Below are positions 7,173-15,279 of a DNA stretch of 64,000 nt, piece by piece (within the stretch, counting starts at the first letter, position 1; every line of letters starts with the position of its first letter). Below the pieces are notes generated by a model. The model did not search any database. It saw only the letters and a program-made list of their open reading frames with translations, and was not told the origin of the DNA. The translations under genes and the position numbers were made by a program. The stretch is from contig CANFQX010000002.1 of the NCBI GenBank assembly GCA_947449255.1, forward strand, positions 62,001 to 126,000, read 5' to 3'. The DNA is from Pseudobdellovibrionaceae bacterium (GTDB taxonomy: Bacteria > Bdellovibrionota > Bdellovibrionia > Bdellovibrionales > Bdellovibrionaceae).

Positions 7173-8042
7173 TTGGAAAAAACAGCCACGCTTGAAAGTG
7201 AAATCGCACTCCGCACTCAAAAAGTAAATGAATTTGTAGAGCAATATTTTTTAACCATGGAATTGCCCAATATTGATTCGATTTTAGAGTTACGCAATTC
7301 CATGAGCTATTCTGCAAATAATGGCGGAAAACGGTTTCGACCTGTTTTAGCACTTCTGATTGCAGAGTTGTTTCAAGTTCCTCATGAAAAAGTTCTGCCC
7401 TTTGCTGCGGCTGTTGAAATGATTCACACCTACTCACTCATACATGATGACTTACCTTGTATGGATAATGATGACATTCGACGAGGCAAACCAACAAATC
7501 ATAAAGTCTACGGAGAAGATTTCGCACTTCTTGCCGGCGACGCCCTGCTGACTGAGTCCTTTTTAGTTCTTGCAAACGCCTATGGCGATAATGCGAAAGT
7601 GTTTCCTGAGCTTATTAAATTGCTCTCTGATGCTGCTGGAATTCGTGGAATGGTTGGCGGTCAAGCTATCGATCTTCGGGCCGGGCGAAAACAAATGACG
7701 CTGGCTGAGCTCACTGAACTTCATCGGCTTAAAACCGGAGCTCTAATCCGTGTTTCCGTCGAGGGAGCCGCCTTAATCTCAGGTGCTGATAGGGATCAAA
7801 CGCAGAATTTAAGAAAATTTGGCGAAGGCTTGGGTTTAGCTTTTCAGGTGGCTGATGACATTCTCGACCATGGTGAAAAAGATCAGGATTTAAGAAGCTT
7901 TACTGGACTTTTGGGATTCAATGAGACGAAGGTATATCTAGATAATCTCAGCAAAATGATTTCAGATTTACTACATACTGTGACAGATCAATTTCCATTG
8001 CTGGAATATTTAGTCTGGTTTAACCAGAACAGAAGTGTTTGA
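7173..8042 (+). CDS. ispA: Short-chain polyprenyl diphosphate synthase (IspA-like)
   Basis: Trans-prenyltransferase making farnesyl or geranylgeranyl diphosphate for quinone, undecaprenyl and related lipid synthesis. The first Asp-rich motif is DDLPCMDNDD in IHDDLPCMDNDDIRRGKPTNH. The second is DDILD in FQVADDILDHG. GGKRFRP and GQAIDL are also present. The start is TTG at 7173, with GAGGA eight bases upstream inside xseB. The next ATG would delete the conserved first helix. Length is 289 residues. The residues before the first Asp-rich motif (AVEMIHTYSLIHDD) resemble the farnesyl/geranylgeranyl class, but chain length cannot be fixed from sequence alone. Confidence 0.92.
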   Translation: MEKTATLESEIALRTQKVNEFVEQYFLTMELPNIDSILELRNSMSYSANNGGKRFRPVLALLIAELFQVPHEKVLPFAAAVEMIHTYSLIHDDLPCMDNDDIRRGKPTNHKVYGEDFALLAGDALLTESFLVLANAYGDNAKVFPELIKLLSDAAGIRGMVGGQAIDLRAGRKQMTLAELTELHRLKTGALIRVSVEGAALISGADRDQTQNLRKFGEGLGLAFQVADDILDHGEKDQDLRSFTGLLGFNETKVYLDNLSKMISDLLHTVTDQFPLLEYLVWFNQNRSV

Positions 8043-8092
8043 TATTGGTATTGATCCCTATAGCGATACGAACGCCAACCAGGAAGGTTTTG

Positions 8093-9145
8093 ATGATTTT
8101 TTTATTTTTAGAAAAAAAGGTCTTAAAAAATTTCAGCCCTAAGTTTATACTTTCGGGATTAATTTTTTCCAATCTCATAGGCTGTCAAAGCTTTGAACTC
8201 AAAACCAGAGATGATCTAAAAAATGTAAAACAGACTCCCTCAGAGGAGCGGCAATCCTTTCAGAGCTCTACTGCGAAGGATAAAGAACGGGAAAAGGAAA
8301 AAACTCAAACAGCAAATGAATTGACTGCCCCCAATCCAGCGCTTCCAACTCCCCAATTTCCTCAAGCTCCTAATATTCCGGCCATGCCTAAAATTGCCAT
8401 CATACTTGGTGCAGGCGGAGCAAAAACTTTCGCACATATTGGATTTCTTCAAGAGTTGAGCAAATATAAAATACCGCTTCACTCTGTTGGTGGCATCGAA
8501 TTCGCAGCCCCCATAGCCGCGCTCTATGCGCATCGTGAAATGGCTAACGACGTTGAGTGGCAAATGTTTAAACTCAAAGATGAAGATGTTGTTAAAAAAA
8601 ATCTCTTAGGCTCATTATCCAAGAATCTGGATGTCACTGTCTTAAAAGATTTTGTCTCAACTGCTTTCAAAAAATCTAAAGTTGAAGAATTTAAAATCCC
8701 CTTTATTTGTCCAAGCTATAATTTGAAAAAAAACCAGGTTTTTTTAATGAACCGAGGTGGTCTCGATCAGGTGTTGTCCTTCTGTTTGGCTTACCCTCCC
8801 TTTTATCAGCCTTATCTCGGGAACATCAGTGCCGTTCGTGAGGTCACTTCGATGGCCAACTATCTTCGCCAAAAGGGTGCGAATTACATTTTATTCGTGA
8901 ACGTTTTGCAAGGACCCGGGCTTGCTAAACCTTATACTTCAGACGCCTTCACCGCAGACAATATCCTTTGGAGTGAAATTGCAGGTTATTACAATAAACC
9001 AATCCAAGGAATAGATGCTGTGATTTCACTCGATAGCAGTGAATACGGTATAATGGATTTTAATAAACGCAGAGAGATTATGAATAAGGGTGCTGAGTCA
9101 GCAGCCAATCAGTTAAAAATATTGACTCGTAAATTAGGCCTATAG
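8093..9145 (+). CDS. Patatin-like lipoprotein with degenerate active site
   Basis: A lipoprotein of 350 residues. The signal peptide ends in LIGC with the lipidated cysteine at C31. A charged, Pro-rich linker (about 35-98) leads to a patatin-like fold starting IAIILGAGGAKTFAHIGFLQEL, the oxyanion-loop block of bacterial patatins. The following nucleophile elbow, normally GTSIG, reads GGIEF (133-137), so the catalytic Ser is absent (Ile at 135). The later DGG motif with the catalytic Asp is replaced by GNISAVREV. Hydrolysis is therefore unlikely. The ATG at 8093 has AGGAAGG five bases upstream. An upstream TTG at 8039 lacks that support. It may act as a lipid-binding or structural envelope protein; this is inference. 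Confidence 0.8.
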   Translation: MIFLFLEKKVLKNFSPKFILSGLIFSNLIGCQSFELKTRDDLKNVKQTPSEERQSFQSSTAKDKEREKEKTQTANELTAPNPALPTPQFPQAPNIPAMPKIAIILGAGGAKTFAHIGFLQELSKYKIPLHSVGGIEFAAPIAALYAHREMANDVEWQMFKLKDEDVVKKNLLGSLSKNLDVTVLKDFVSTAFKKSKVEEFKIPFICPSYNLKKNQVFLMNRGGLDQVLSFCLAYPPFYQPYLGNISAVREVTSMANYLRQKGANYILFVNVLQGPGLAKPYTSDAFTADNILWSEIAGYYNKPIQGIDAVISLDSSEYGIMDFNKRREIMNKGAESAANQLKILTRKLGL

Positions 9146-9155
9146 GAGCAACAAA

Positions 9156-10475
9156 ATGAGAAAACCAGCCTACGACATGAATATTTTCAGAGAGAGACGA
9201 TCAAAATTAGGTCAGGACATTCAAGGCGCCGCCTTGATAGTTGCGTCTCATCCAGAAATGATCCGCAACCACGACGTTCATTTTCCTTATCGTCAGGATT
9301 CAAACTTATTTTACCTCACTGGATGGGAAGAACCTGAATCTATATTTGTTTTCCGGCCAGGATTAATTCCAGAGACCGTGATGTTTGTGCGCTCTCGGGA
9401 TCCAGAAAAAGAAACTTGGAATGGTTTCCGCTATGGACCGGAAGGCTGTGAACAAGAATTCAAAATTGATAGATGCTATCCCATTGAGGAGTTCGCAACC
9501 CAAGCTCCCAGACTCCTTAAAGAAGTAAATAGACTCTATTACCGGCTCTACAAAGACAAACATTCTGATGAAAAGATTCAAAGTGCATTGGAAAACGTCA
9601 AGTCACTTCAAGGGCGCACAGGATTTGGTTTGCTGCCGATACATGATGCTGACACTTTAATAGGTGAACATCGCCTGATCAAATCTGAATATGAGTTGTC
9701 TCAAATGCGCGAAGCCTGCGAAATCTCTGCTCAAGGGCATTTAGCTGCAATGCGATTCACCAGGCCGGGAGTAAACGAACGACAAATCCAAGGTGTTCTG
9801 GCGCATCAGTTCTTTATGCGTGGCTCTGCCCGCGAGGGATATGGATTCATTGTTGCTTCTGGAAATTCAGCAACCACTTTGCATTATAATTTTAATGATC
9901 AGAAATGCCGTGACGGAGACCTCTTGTTGATAGATGCAGGGGCCGAATTTAATTACTACACTGGTGATATCACCAGAACTTACCCCGTGAATGGCAAGTT
10001 TACGGATGAACAAGCGAAGGTCTATGAGGCCGTATTAAAAGTTCAAAAAGACATCATTGCCTACCTAAAACCCGGCATCGTATTTAAAGAACTTCATGAC
10101 ATGGGAACATCCATGCTAACTGAAGCCATGTTAGAACTTGGACTGCTTTCTGGACGCAAGGACGACTTAATTCAAGCACTTGCTCAGAAAAAATATTACC
10201 CGCATGGAATCGGACATTGGCTAGGTCTGGATGTTCACGATGCTGGATTGTATTTTAGAAATGGCGAACCTCGCGCCATTGAAGCCAATATGTGCTTCAC
10301 AATTGAGCCTGGCTTGTACATCCCAGCTCACGACAACTCAGCACCAGCGAAATATCGCGGTATTGGAATCCGGATCGAAGACAATATTCGGATAACAAAT
10401 CACGGATCAGAAAATATGACGACTTCAGCACCGAAAGAGATCGGTGATATTGAAGCCGTTGTCGGGAAAAATTAG
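9156..10475 (+). CDS. pepP: Xaa-Pro aminopeptidase (PepP family)
   Basis: Metallopeptidase of clan MG (M24B) that removes an N-terminal residue preceding proline. The N-terminal aminopeptidase-P domain (about 8-140) has the typical HDVHFPYRQDSNLFYLTGW. The catalytic pita-bread domain shows all metal ligands: LLIDAGAEFNYYTGDITRTYP (two Asp), GIGHWLGLDVHD (His), FTIEPGLY (Glu) and GIRIEDN (Glu). Length is 439 residues, matching E. coli PepP. The ATG at 9156 has AGGAG a few bases upstream and lies 10 bases after the patatin-like gene, so the two are probably co-transcribed. Confidence 0.95.
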   Translation: MRKPAYDMNIFRERRSKLGQDIQGAALIVASHPEMIRNHDVHFPYRQDSNLFYLTGWEEPESIFVFRPGLIPETVMFVRSRDPEKETWNGFRYGPEGCEQEFKIDRCYPIEEFATQAPRLLKEVNRLYYRLYKDKHSDEKIQSALENVKSLQGRTGFGLLPIHDADTLIGEHRLIKSEYELSQMREACEISAQGHLAAMRFTRPGVNERQIQGVLAHQFFMRGSAREGYGFIVASGNSATTLHYNFNDQKCRDGDLLLIDAGAEFNYYTGDITRTYPVNGKFTDEQAKVYEAVLKVQKDIIAYLKPGIVFKELHDMGTSMLTEAMLELGLLSGRKDDLIQALAQKKYYPHGIGHWLGLDVHDAGLYFRNGEPRAIEANMCFTIEPGLYIPAHDNSAPAKYRGIGIRIEDNIRITNHGSENMTTSAPKEIGDIEAVVGKN

Positions 10476-10494
10476 CAATTCTAGTCTACTCATT

Positions 10495-10523
10495 GGGGGC
10501 CTTCTCAAAACACGGAGGTCTCC
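10495..10523 (+). other. Imperfect hairpin after pepP
   Basis: GGGGGCCTTC and GGAGGTCTCC can pair over ten positions with several G-U pairs around a nine-base loop. No T-run follows, so it could be an mRNA-stabilising hairpin or a Rho-dependent end of the pepP transcript. Confidence 0.3.
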
Positions 10524-10624
10524 AATATTACGCCCTGATCGAACTGAGCTTGAATGTTGTTTTCTTCTCATTTTGAGACAAAATATTCCGTTCAGAAAAG
10601 CCTGAGATATTCCGAAATAAGACT

Positions 10625-11299
10625 ATGTCTAAAAAGCCGGATGATAAAAACAAGAAGGTCGATCGGCCCCTTGGAAAAAATAACAATCAAAGTGACTCAA
10701 ATAAACTGATTGCATTGCTGCTTTTAGTGTCCGCTGGGCTGCTGTTTCTTTTAGATAAAGGATCTGAAAATACCACTTCAGAAAGCGCAAGGAATGGAAC
10801 GAGAAAAAATCAAATCCCCGCCGCAGTCAGAGGTGCTAAATTTGAAAAGTCTGTGAACCATCACTTGCTGGTGACTGGTGACACTATCGACAATCAACGA
10901 AAAAAAATATGGATAGAAAATATAAATTCGGCAAAAGACCTAAGTTCAACATCTTCCCAATCGAACTATAAAGTACCCACCGAGGGAGCTGAACTTAATG
11001 TTGATGATCGCTCAACTGAACTTGCTGATCTCCTAGGTCGCGGTGCTAGAAAAGAAAGTCCTATTTTAGACCCCAACGATATTATTCAAAATGAATTATT
11101 TAATCAGCAGCAGTGGGATGAGTATTCAAAAGCCTATCGAGAAGAATATGCAAAGCAGTTTATTGAGAATGCCCGTCGTGGCGGCTATAAAATAATTTTG
11201 AACGATGACTTTAAAGTTATTTCAGCTACGCCAATAAGAAAACCAAGCCCTAATGCAAATGAAAATATTCTTAATTTCAAGGGCGGTGGAGTTCAGTGA
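10625..11299 (+). CDS. Single-pass membrane protein, unknown
   Basis: A protein of 224 residues with a highly charged cytoplasmic N-terminus (first 25 residues, Lys/Asp/Asn rich), one transmembrane helix at about 28-45 (LIALLLLVSAGLLFLLD), and a polar periplasmic domain. The C-terminal part is helical and charged (YSKAYREEYAKQFIENARRGGY) and ends in a short beta-like segment (KIILNDDFKVISATP). No family is recognised. Topology with a short N-in anchor suggests an envelope adaptor or scaffold, which is inference. It stands alone between pepP and the convergent radC-like gene. Confidence 0.6.
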   Translation: MSKKPDDKNKKVDRPLGKNNNQSDSNKLIALLLLVSAGLLFLLDKGSENTTSESARNGTRKNQIPAAVRGAKFEKSVNHHLLVTGDTIDNQRKKIWIENINSAKDLSSTSSQSNYKVPTEGAELNVDDRSTELADLLGRGARKESPILDPNDIIQNELFNQQQWDEYSKAYREEYAKQFIENARRGGYKIILNDDFKVISATPIRKPSPNANENILNFKGGGVQ

Positions 11300-11309
11300 A
11301 TAAGATTAT

Positions 11310-11732
11310 CTAAAGTGAAACCTGTAAATCTAATTTATTGAGTCTCTTCCACTTACTAAAAAAACCATGATCAGCCATGCTAAAGTATTTTTCATCTGAA
11401 AAGATAATGTGGTCTTGCAATGGAATCTGCATGAGCACGCCCGACTTTTGGATTTTTCTGGTTAAAGTGATGTCTCTTTCCGAAGGATGAATCTCTTGAC
11501 TGGGATGATTATGAGCTAAAATAAAAGAGCTCGCATTTTTATTAATTAAAAATCTAAATATATCTCTGGGATGAATCTGGCATTGATCTGCAGTACCTCT
11601 AAAGATCATGGCCGTACCTAAGACCTGGAGCTGGGGGTTAAGGGCAATGGCCCAGACTTCCTCCGCAAAAGGATTAAAATTATTTTGAAGTATATTAAAG
11701 GCCTGCATACTGGAAGTGATTTCCTTGTTCAT
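11310..11732 (-). CDS. RadC-like JAB/MPN-domain protein, short form
   Basis: A JAB1/MPN metalloprotease-like domain of the RadC (UPF0758) family. The zinc motif is HNHPSQEIHPSERD, agreeing with the family HxHPSG...S...D pattern except that Gly is replaced by Gln. The usual N-terminal helix-hairpin-helix region of RadC, about 80-90 residues, is missing, leaving about 140 residues. This resembles the short RadC proteins found on mobile elements and some chromosomes. The biochemical role of RadC is unresolved even in E. coli. Start alternatives are ATG 11732 and GTG 11741. It is convergent with the preceding gene with only ten bases between stops. Confidence 0.82.
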   Translation of the reverse strand: MNKEITSSMQAFNILQNNFNPFAEEVWAIALNPQLQVLGTAMIFRGTADQCQIHPRDIFRFLINKNASSFILAHNHPSQEIHPSERDITLTRKIQKSGVLMQIPLQDHIIFSDEKYFSMADHGFFSKWKRLNKLDLQVSL

Positions 11733-11914
11733 AGTCCCCACTCTTGCAACCTAGATTGCATACCTTGCTCACCTAAAATTCATCTAGTGTTCGAATATTG
11801 GACACCTTGCTTGAAATTGGAGAGTATGACTTGCGAACATTTTACAATAAGAATAGACTTTTCGATATTACGTATCAGAGATACCATTTTTTCTTATTCA
11901 GAAAGGTCACACCC

Positions 11915-12514
11915 ATGAACGCAAAACTTTCATTATGCACCCTTATCGCTGCAACTATTGCAATTTCAGCCTGCGGCCCTCAGGCTTTTGTTAAAGGAAA
12001 TTATGATAATGTTGAAAGGGAAAATCTTTTAAATGATCAGTGGTCAGAAACTGATATGCAAAAAGCTGTTCATGATTTGGTCGCAAGTGCATTGAGTTCA
12101 CCAGCACTTTCATCGGCTAAAAAAATGCCAGTTGTCATGGTGACTAATTTACAAAACAAAACTAGCGAACACATCGATACGCAAAGCATTATGGACATGA
12201 TTCGCGTTGAGCTCATGAAATCAGGAAAAGTGGGTTTCATCGACAAAGAAGCTCGTGAAGACATTAGCAGCGAATATGAATATCAAGGAGCTGGTAACGT
12301 TACTGCTGAAACAAAAAAGGGTCCTGGAGGACAAATCGGAGCTGATTATATTATCAATGGCCGCCTTGATTCCATCGTTCAGGAGGTGGGCAAGGACAAG
12401 TCTGTTTACTATAAATTAACTCTTAATTTAACAAATTTGAAATCCAGCATGATCAGCTGGTCTGACCAGAAACAAATTCGTAAAACTTACAAAAAGAAAA
12501 CAATCGGTCTCTAA
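11915..12514 (+). CDS. LpoB-like lipoprotein (penicillin-binding protein activator family)
   Basis: A lipoprotein of 199 residues. The signal peptide ends at ISAC, with lipid on Cys near residue 20. The mature part matches the LpoB/YcfM family: WSETDMQKAVHDLV, PVVMVTNLQNKTSEHIDT, GKVGFIDKEAR, GADYIINGRLDSI and SMISWSDQKQIRK. In E. coli LpoB crosses from the outer membrane to activate the peptidoglycan synthase PBP1b. Whether this homologue contacts a PBP is inference. The ATG at 11915 begins the signal peptide; a start at 11798 would add 39 non-homologous residues. Its stop overlaps the next start by one base (TAATG), so the two lipoproteins are co-translated. Confidence 0.85.
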   Translation: MNAKLSLCTLIAATIAISACGPQAFVKGNYDNVERENLLNDQWSETDMQKAVHDLVASALSSPALSSAKKMPVVMVTNLQNKTSEHIDTQSIMDMIRVELMKSGKVGFIDKEAREDISSEYEYQGAGNVTAETKKGPGGQIGADYIINGRLDSIVQEVGKDKSVYYKLTLNLTNLKSSMISWSDQKQIRKTYKKKTIGL

Positions 12515-13776
12515 TGCACCTGTTTTCAAGCCAAAGACTTGCAGCCCTTGTGAGTCTTCTTTTATTCATAAGTTTCAATCTCATTGGGTGTGCAACTTAC
12601 CAAGGTAAAGTTGCACAGGCGCGGAGTGCCTTGATAGAGCGCAATTACCAAAAGGCTCTGAATAATTTAAGACCGTTAGCTCTGGAAAATAATGGCGATC
12701 AATTGGTCTATCTTTTAGATTTTGCAACGACTCTTCAAATTTCTGGTAACTATCAGGAGAGCATCAAATATTTTTTGATGGCAGATCGCCTTTCAGAGCA
12801 ATTAGATTATCAGTCTATTAGCCGCCAAACAGGCTCAATGCTGTTAAGCGAAGAAATGAATCAGTACAAAGGCGATACCTTTGAAAAAATATTCATCAAT
12901 GCCTACCTCGCCATGAATTACTTAGAGATCGGCAAATTCGATGATGCCCTGATTGAAGCAAGGCGAATCAATGAAAAATACTTAAAGTACAGGCATGATG
13001 AAAAGAAGGCCTTTGAGCTGAATTCATTCAGTAAATACCTTTCCGCAATGATCTGGGAAGCAACCAGAAACTATGACGACGCCTACATAGGCTACAATGA
13101 AGCCTTTGAAATAGACCCTAATATCAGACCTATTAAGAGGGACCTGATTAGGACTGCAAAACTGGCACGCCGAATGGACACATACAAAAGTTTGAAGGCA
13201 AAGTTCTCCGAGGTTAAGGAAGAGCCCTCTTGGTATGATAAGACAAAAGGGGAACTCATCATAATCTATCAACAAGGATGGGGCCCGCGCAAATATGAGC
13301 CGCACTACACTGACCTTCATATTCCAGAGCTGGCAGCGGTCCATTCAAAAACAAAAATTGCGAGCCTCTCTATAGAAGGAATTGAAAGCAGCAAATTAAA
13401 TTCAACGCTTATTTATGATGTAAAATTAGCGGCCATTCAGACCCTCAAAGAAGATATGGCACCATTAATCGCTAAGAGGATTGCAGCAAGGGTGGCAAAA
13501 GTTGCCGCTTCAAGAGAAATTGGAAAAAACAATAAGCTGCTGGGCGATCTATCCATAATTGCAATGACACTTTCAGATCGGGCTGACCTTCGCCAATGGT
13601 CAATGCTTCCAGAAAGCATTCAAATAATACGGACAGAGCTTCCTGAGGGTGCATATAAATTTAGCTTGAATGGACTTGATGAATCATTGCTTCCGACAGG
13701 AGAAAATCTGTCGAATCAAGAGGTCCACATTAAAAATGGTGAGAAAAAGTTTATAATCTGGCGTTCCCTAAAATAA
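12514..13776 (+). CDS. TPR-type lipoprotein of the LpoB-associated COG3014-like family
   Basis: A lipoprotein of 420 residues with lipobox LIGC (Cys at about 26). The N-terminal half has TPR-like helical pairs (ARSALIERNYQKALNNLRPL, YLLDFATTLQISGNYQESIKYF, FINAYLAMNYLEIGKFDDALIEARRIN). The C-terminal half has GELIIIYQQGWGPRKY, and a later stretch in LSDRADLRQWSMLPESIQIIR that fits the COG3014 family found beside lpoB-like genes in many Gram-negatives. It starts within the stop of the LpoB-like gene, so the products probably act together, perhaps in peptidoglycan synthesis control. The function of the family is not established. A weak hairpin follows the stop. Confidence 0.72.
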   Translation: MHLFSSQRLAALVSLLLFISFNLIGCATYQGKVAQARSALIERNYQKALNNLRPLALENNGDQLVYLLDFATTLQISGNYQESIKYFLMADRLSEQLDYQSISRQTGSMLLSEEMNQYKGDTFEKIFINAYLAMNYLEIGKFDDALIEARRINEKYLKYRHDEKKAFELNSFSKYLSAMIWEATRNYDDAYIGYNEAFEIDPNIRPIKRDLIRTAKLARRMDTYKSLKAKFSEVKEEPSWYDKTKGELIIIYQQGWGPRKYEPHYTDLHIPELAAVHSKTKIASLSIEGIESSKLNSTLIYDVKLAAIQTLKEDMAPLIAKRIAARVAKVAASREIGKNNKLLGDLSIIAMTLSDRADLRQWSMLPESIQIIRTELPEGAYKFSLNGLDESLLPTGENLSNQEVHIKNGEKKFIIWRSLK

Positions 13777-13802
13777 AAAAGGCCCCGTTTTACGGAGCCT
13801 TT
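13777..13802 (-). terminator. Intrinsic terminator of the phaR-like gene
   Basis: On the minus strand AAGGCTCCG-TAAAA-CGGGGCCTT forms a stem with one mismatch, followed by six T. It lies just behind the minus-strand regulator gene and can also stop plus-strand transcripts weakly. Confidence 0.8.
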
Positions 13803-13827
13803 GAACATCTAGCTGCTTGTTTAAAAT

Positions 13828-14376
13828 TTAATTATTCAAACCAAGAGCAGAACCTGGAAGATTTGGAGTCTCTTCATCCTGATGTAAACCAGGAAGAACA
13901 GTTGCTTTTTCAGCTGCAACTTTAGCAGTTGTATCTGTATTGTAGCGAGTAGCAGCTGTCGCTACACGGTTTTCCAAATTTTGTTTGCTGTTATCACCAG
14001 AGATATGCTCAACAACAGTATTAACTTGCTGCTTAGTCATATAGTCCTGAGGGAAAGCACCTAATTTAGCTAAATATCCAGAAATGCTTCCATTGCCATT
14101 TTGAATGATTTCACGAAGAGTGAAAAGTGGTGCATACTGAGATGCTCTTTTCTCAGCTTCAAAAATAATCTGAGTCAAAGTAGCAGCAGTGATATCGTTT
14201 TTAGATTTATTATCGATAACCATGACTTCTTCGTTAATACGAATCATCTTTGCAATATCATCTAACGTTACATAACAGCTTTGCTGAGTATCGTAGAGCT
14301 TGCGGTTTTGATAGCGCTTGATGATTTTAACTTTAGAATTTGGCTTTGACGCCATTGTTTCGTTTTGGTTGATCAA
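13828..14376 (-). CDS. PhaR-type (polyhydroxyalkanoate regulator) DNA-binding protein
   Basis: The N-terminal part carries the PHB/PHA accumulation regulator DNA-binding domain: IIKRYQNRKLYDTQQSCYVTLDDIAKMI, followed by VIDNKSKNDITAATLTQIIFEAEK. In PHA-producing bacteria the family represses phasin and synthase genes, but it is also common in bacteria without PHA, where targets are unknown. The C-terminal part (about 110-182) is polar and Ala/Thr rich. TTG at 14376 is preferred as start because GGGAGG lies five bases upstream; the ATG at 14355 has no ribosome binding site. No PHA synthase gene is nearby. A consensus-like promoter lies upstream. Confidence 0.8.
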   Translation of the reverse strand: MINQNETMASKPNSKVKIIKRYQNRKLYDTQQSCYVTLDDIAKMIRINEEVMVIDNKSKNDITAATLTQIIFEAEKRASQYAPLFTLREIIQNGNGSISGYLAKLGAFPQDYMTKQQVNTVVEHISGDNSKQNLENRVATAATRYNTDTTAKVAAEKATVLPGLHQDEETPNLPGSALGLNN

Positions 14377-14459
14377 AAGTGCCTCCCAATTTGAGAATTT
14401 AACAAAATACCAAGACATAAAGTGCTAAAGTAAACAGCATTATTCCTAGCGATGGGCGC

Positions 14460-14488
14460 AAACTATCGCCGACGCCACCCCTTGTCAA
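14460..14488 (-). promoter_or_regulatory. Sigma-70 promoter of the phaR-like gene
   Basis: Minus strand TTGACA (14488-14483), 17-base spacer, TAGTTT (14465-14460). Transcription would start near 14453, leaving a leader of about 75 bases before the TTG start. Confidence 0.65.
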
Positions 14489-14658
14489 GCTGTCGTCCAA
14501 TCAAAAGAAAAGACTCTATGCATTAGTCTAGGTCAGCGAAAAACTACACCCAAGATGGGTTTTATATAAAAAAATAGATTTTAGGACTTTGGTCTAAAGT
14601 AATCTGGGGAGTCAGCCGAACAGTATGTAATAAAATATTAAAGATTGGAAACGGTCTA

Positions 14659-15147
14659 ATGAAAAGTGAATTAAACCAAGAGCTTAAGTCATTCGGCGTC
14701 TTAACTGTGTTAGGTTTGATTGGATTTTCAGCTATGGTTATTGCTGCTCCATGGAAACATTTTGAAACAAGCTCTGAAAATCACCTTATGAGGCAAAGAG
14801 CTGAAATCATTGGCTATCAAGTTGCCCAAATAAGACACGATAAGGCGGAAAAGGTAAAAACTGGTACAGATTTGCAAAACTCCAGGCGCCTTCCGTCCTC
14901 AATAACTTTGAAGAGCGAAGAGCTAGGGCGCGTTGGAAAGATGGGAACGGATCCTTGGGATCAACCTTACCATTACAGGATTTTATCCCCCGAGAATGCC
15001 AAGACTATAGAGGTCCTGGTCTGGTCAACAGGTCCTAATCAAAGGTCAGACAGCTCTGATTTAGATGATGAGTCCATGTTGCCCAGCAAGAAGCCCAAGT
15101 ACGGAGGGGACGACGATGGAGTTCTCCTCAAGGTGAATGAAAATTAG
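14659..15147 (+). CDS. Pseudopilin-like membrane protein (GspG-like C-terminus)
   Basis: A protein of 162 residues with one N-terminal hydrophobic helix (about 13-30, GVLTVLGLIGFSAMVIAA) and a periplasmic domain. The segment GTDPWDQPYHYRIL, followed by VLVWSTGPNQRSD and an acidic YGGDDDG, resembles the C-terminal calcium-loop region of GspG major pseudopilins. However, the prepilin peptidase site and Glu+5 are not recognisable, and no secretion genes are adjacent. It may therefore be a pseudopilin-derived anchored protein. The start has GGAAACGG upstream. Confidence 0.55.
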   Translation: MKSELNQELKSFGVLTVLGLIGFSAMVIAAPWKHFETSSENHLMRQRAEIIGYQVAQIRHDKAEKVKTGTDLQNSRRLPSSITLKSEELGRVGKMGTDPWDQPYHYRILSPENAKTIEVLVWSTGPNQRSDSSDLDDESMLPSKKPKYGGDDDGVLLKVNEN

Positions 15148-15279
15148 ACACCATTGAATGAGCTTGGCTCGAAAGCCGCATTTGCTGGAAAGACCAAGGT
15201 CTAGATGATGGAGTTAATACCACTCATCCTTTAAGAATCTTTTAGTTCTTCCGATCAGTCTAGTGACTAAGGAGACTTC

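Noticed and set aside
8035-8142. 35-codon ORF in another frame across the ispA end and the patatin-like start, with non-random looking residues
   Set aside because: It has no ribosome binding site, ispA already ends normally, and the lipoprotein start is well supported; no sign of a frameshift.
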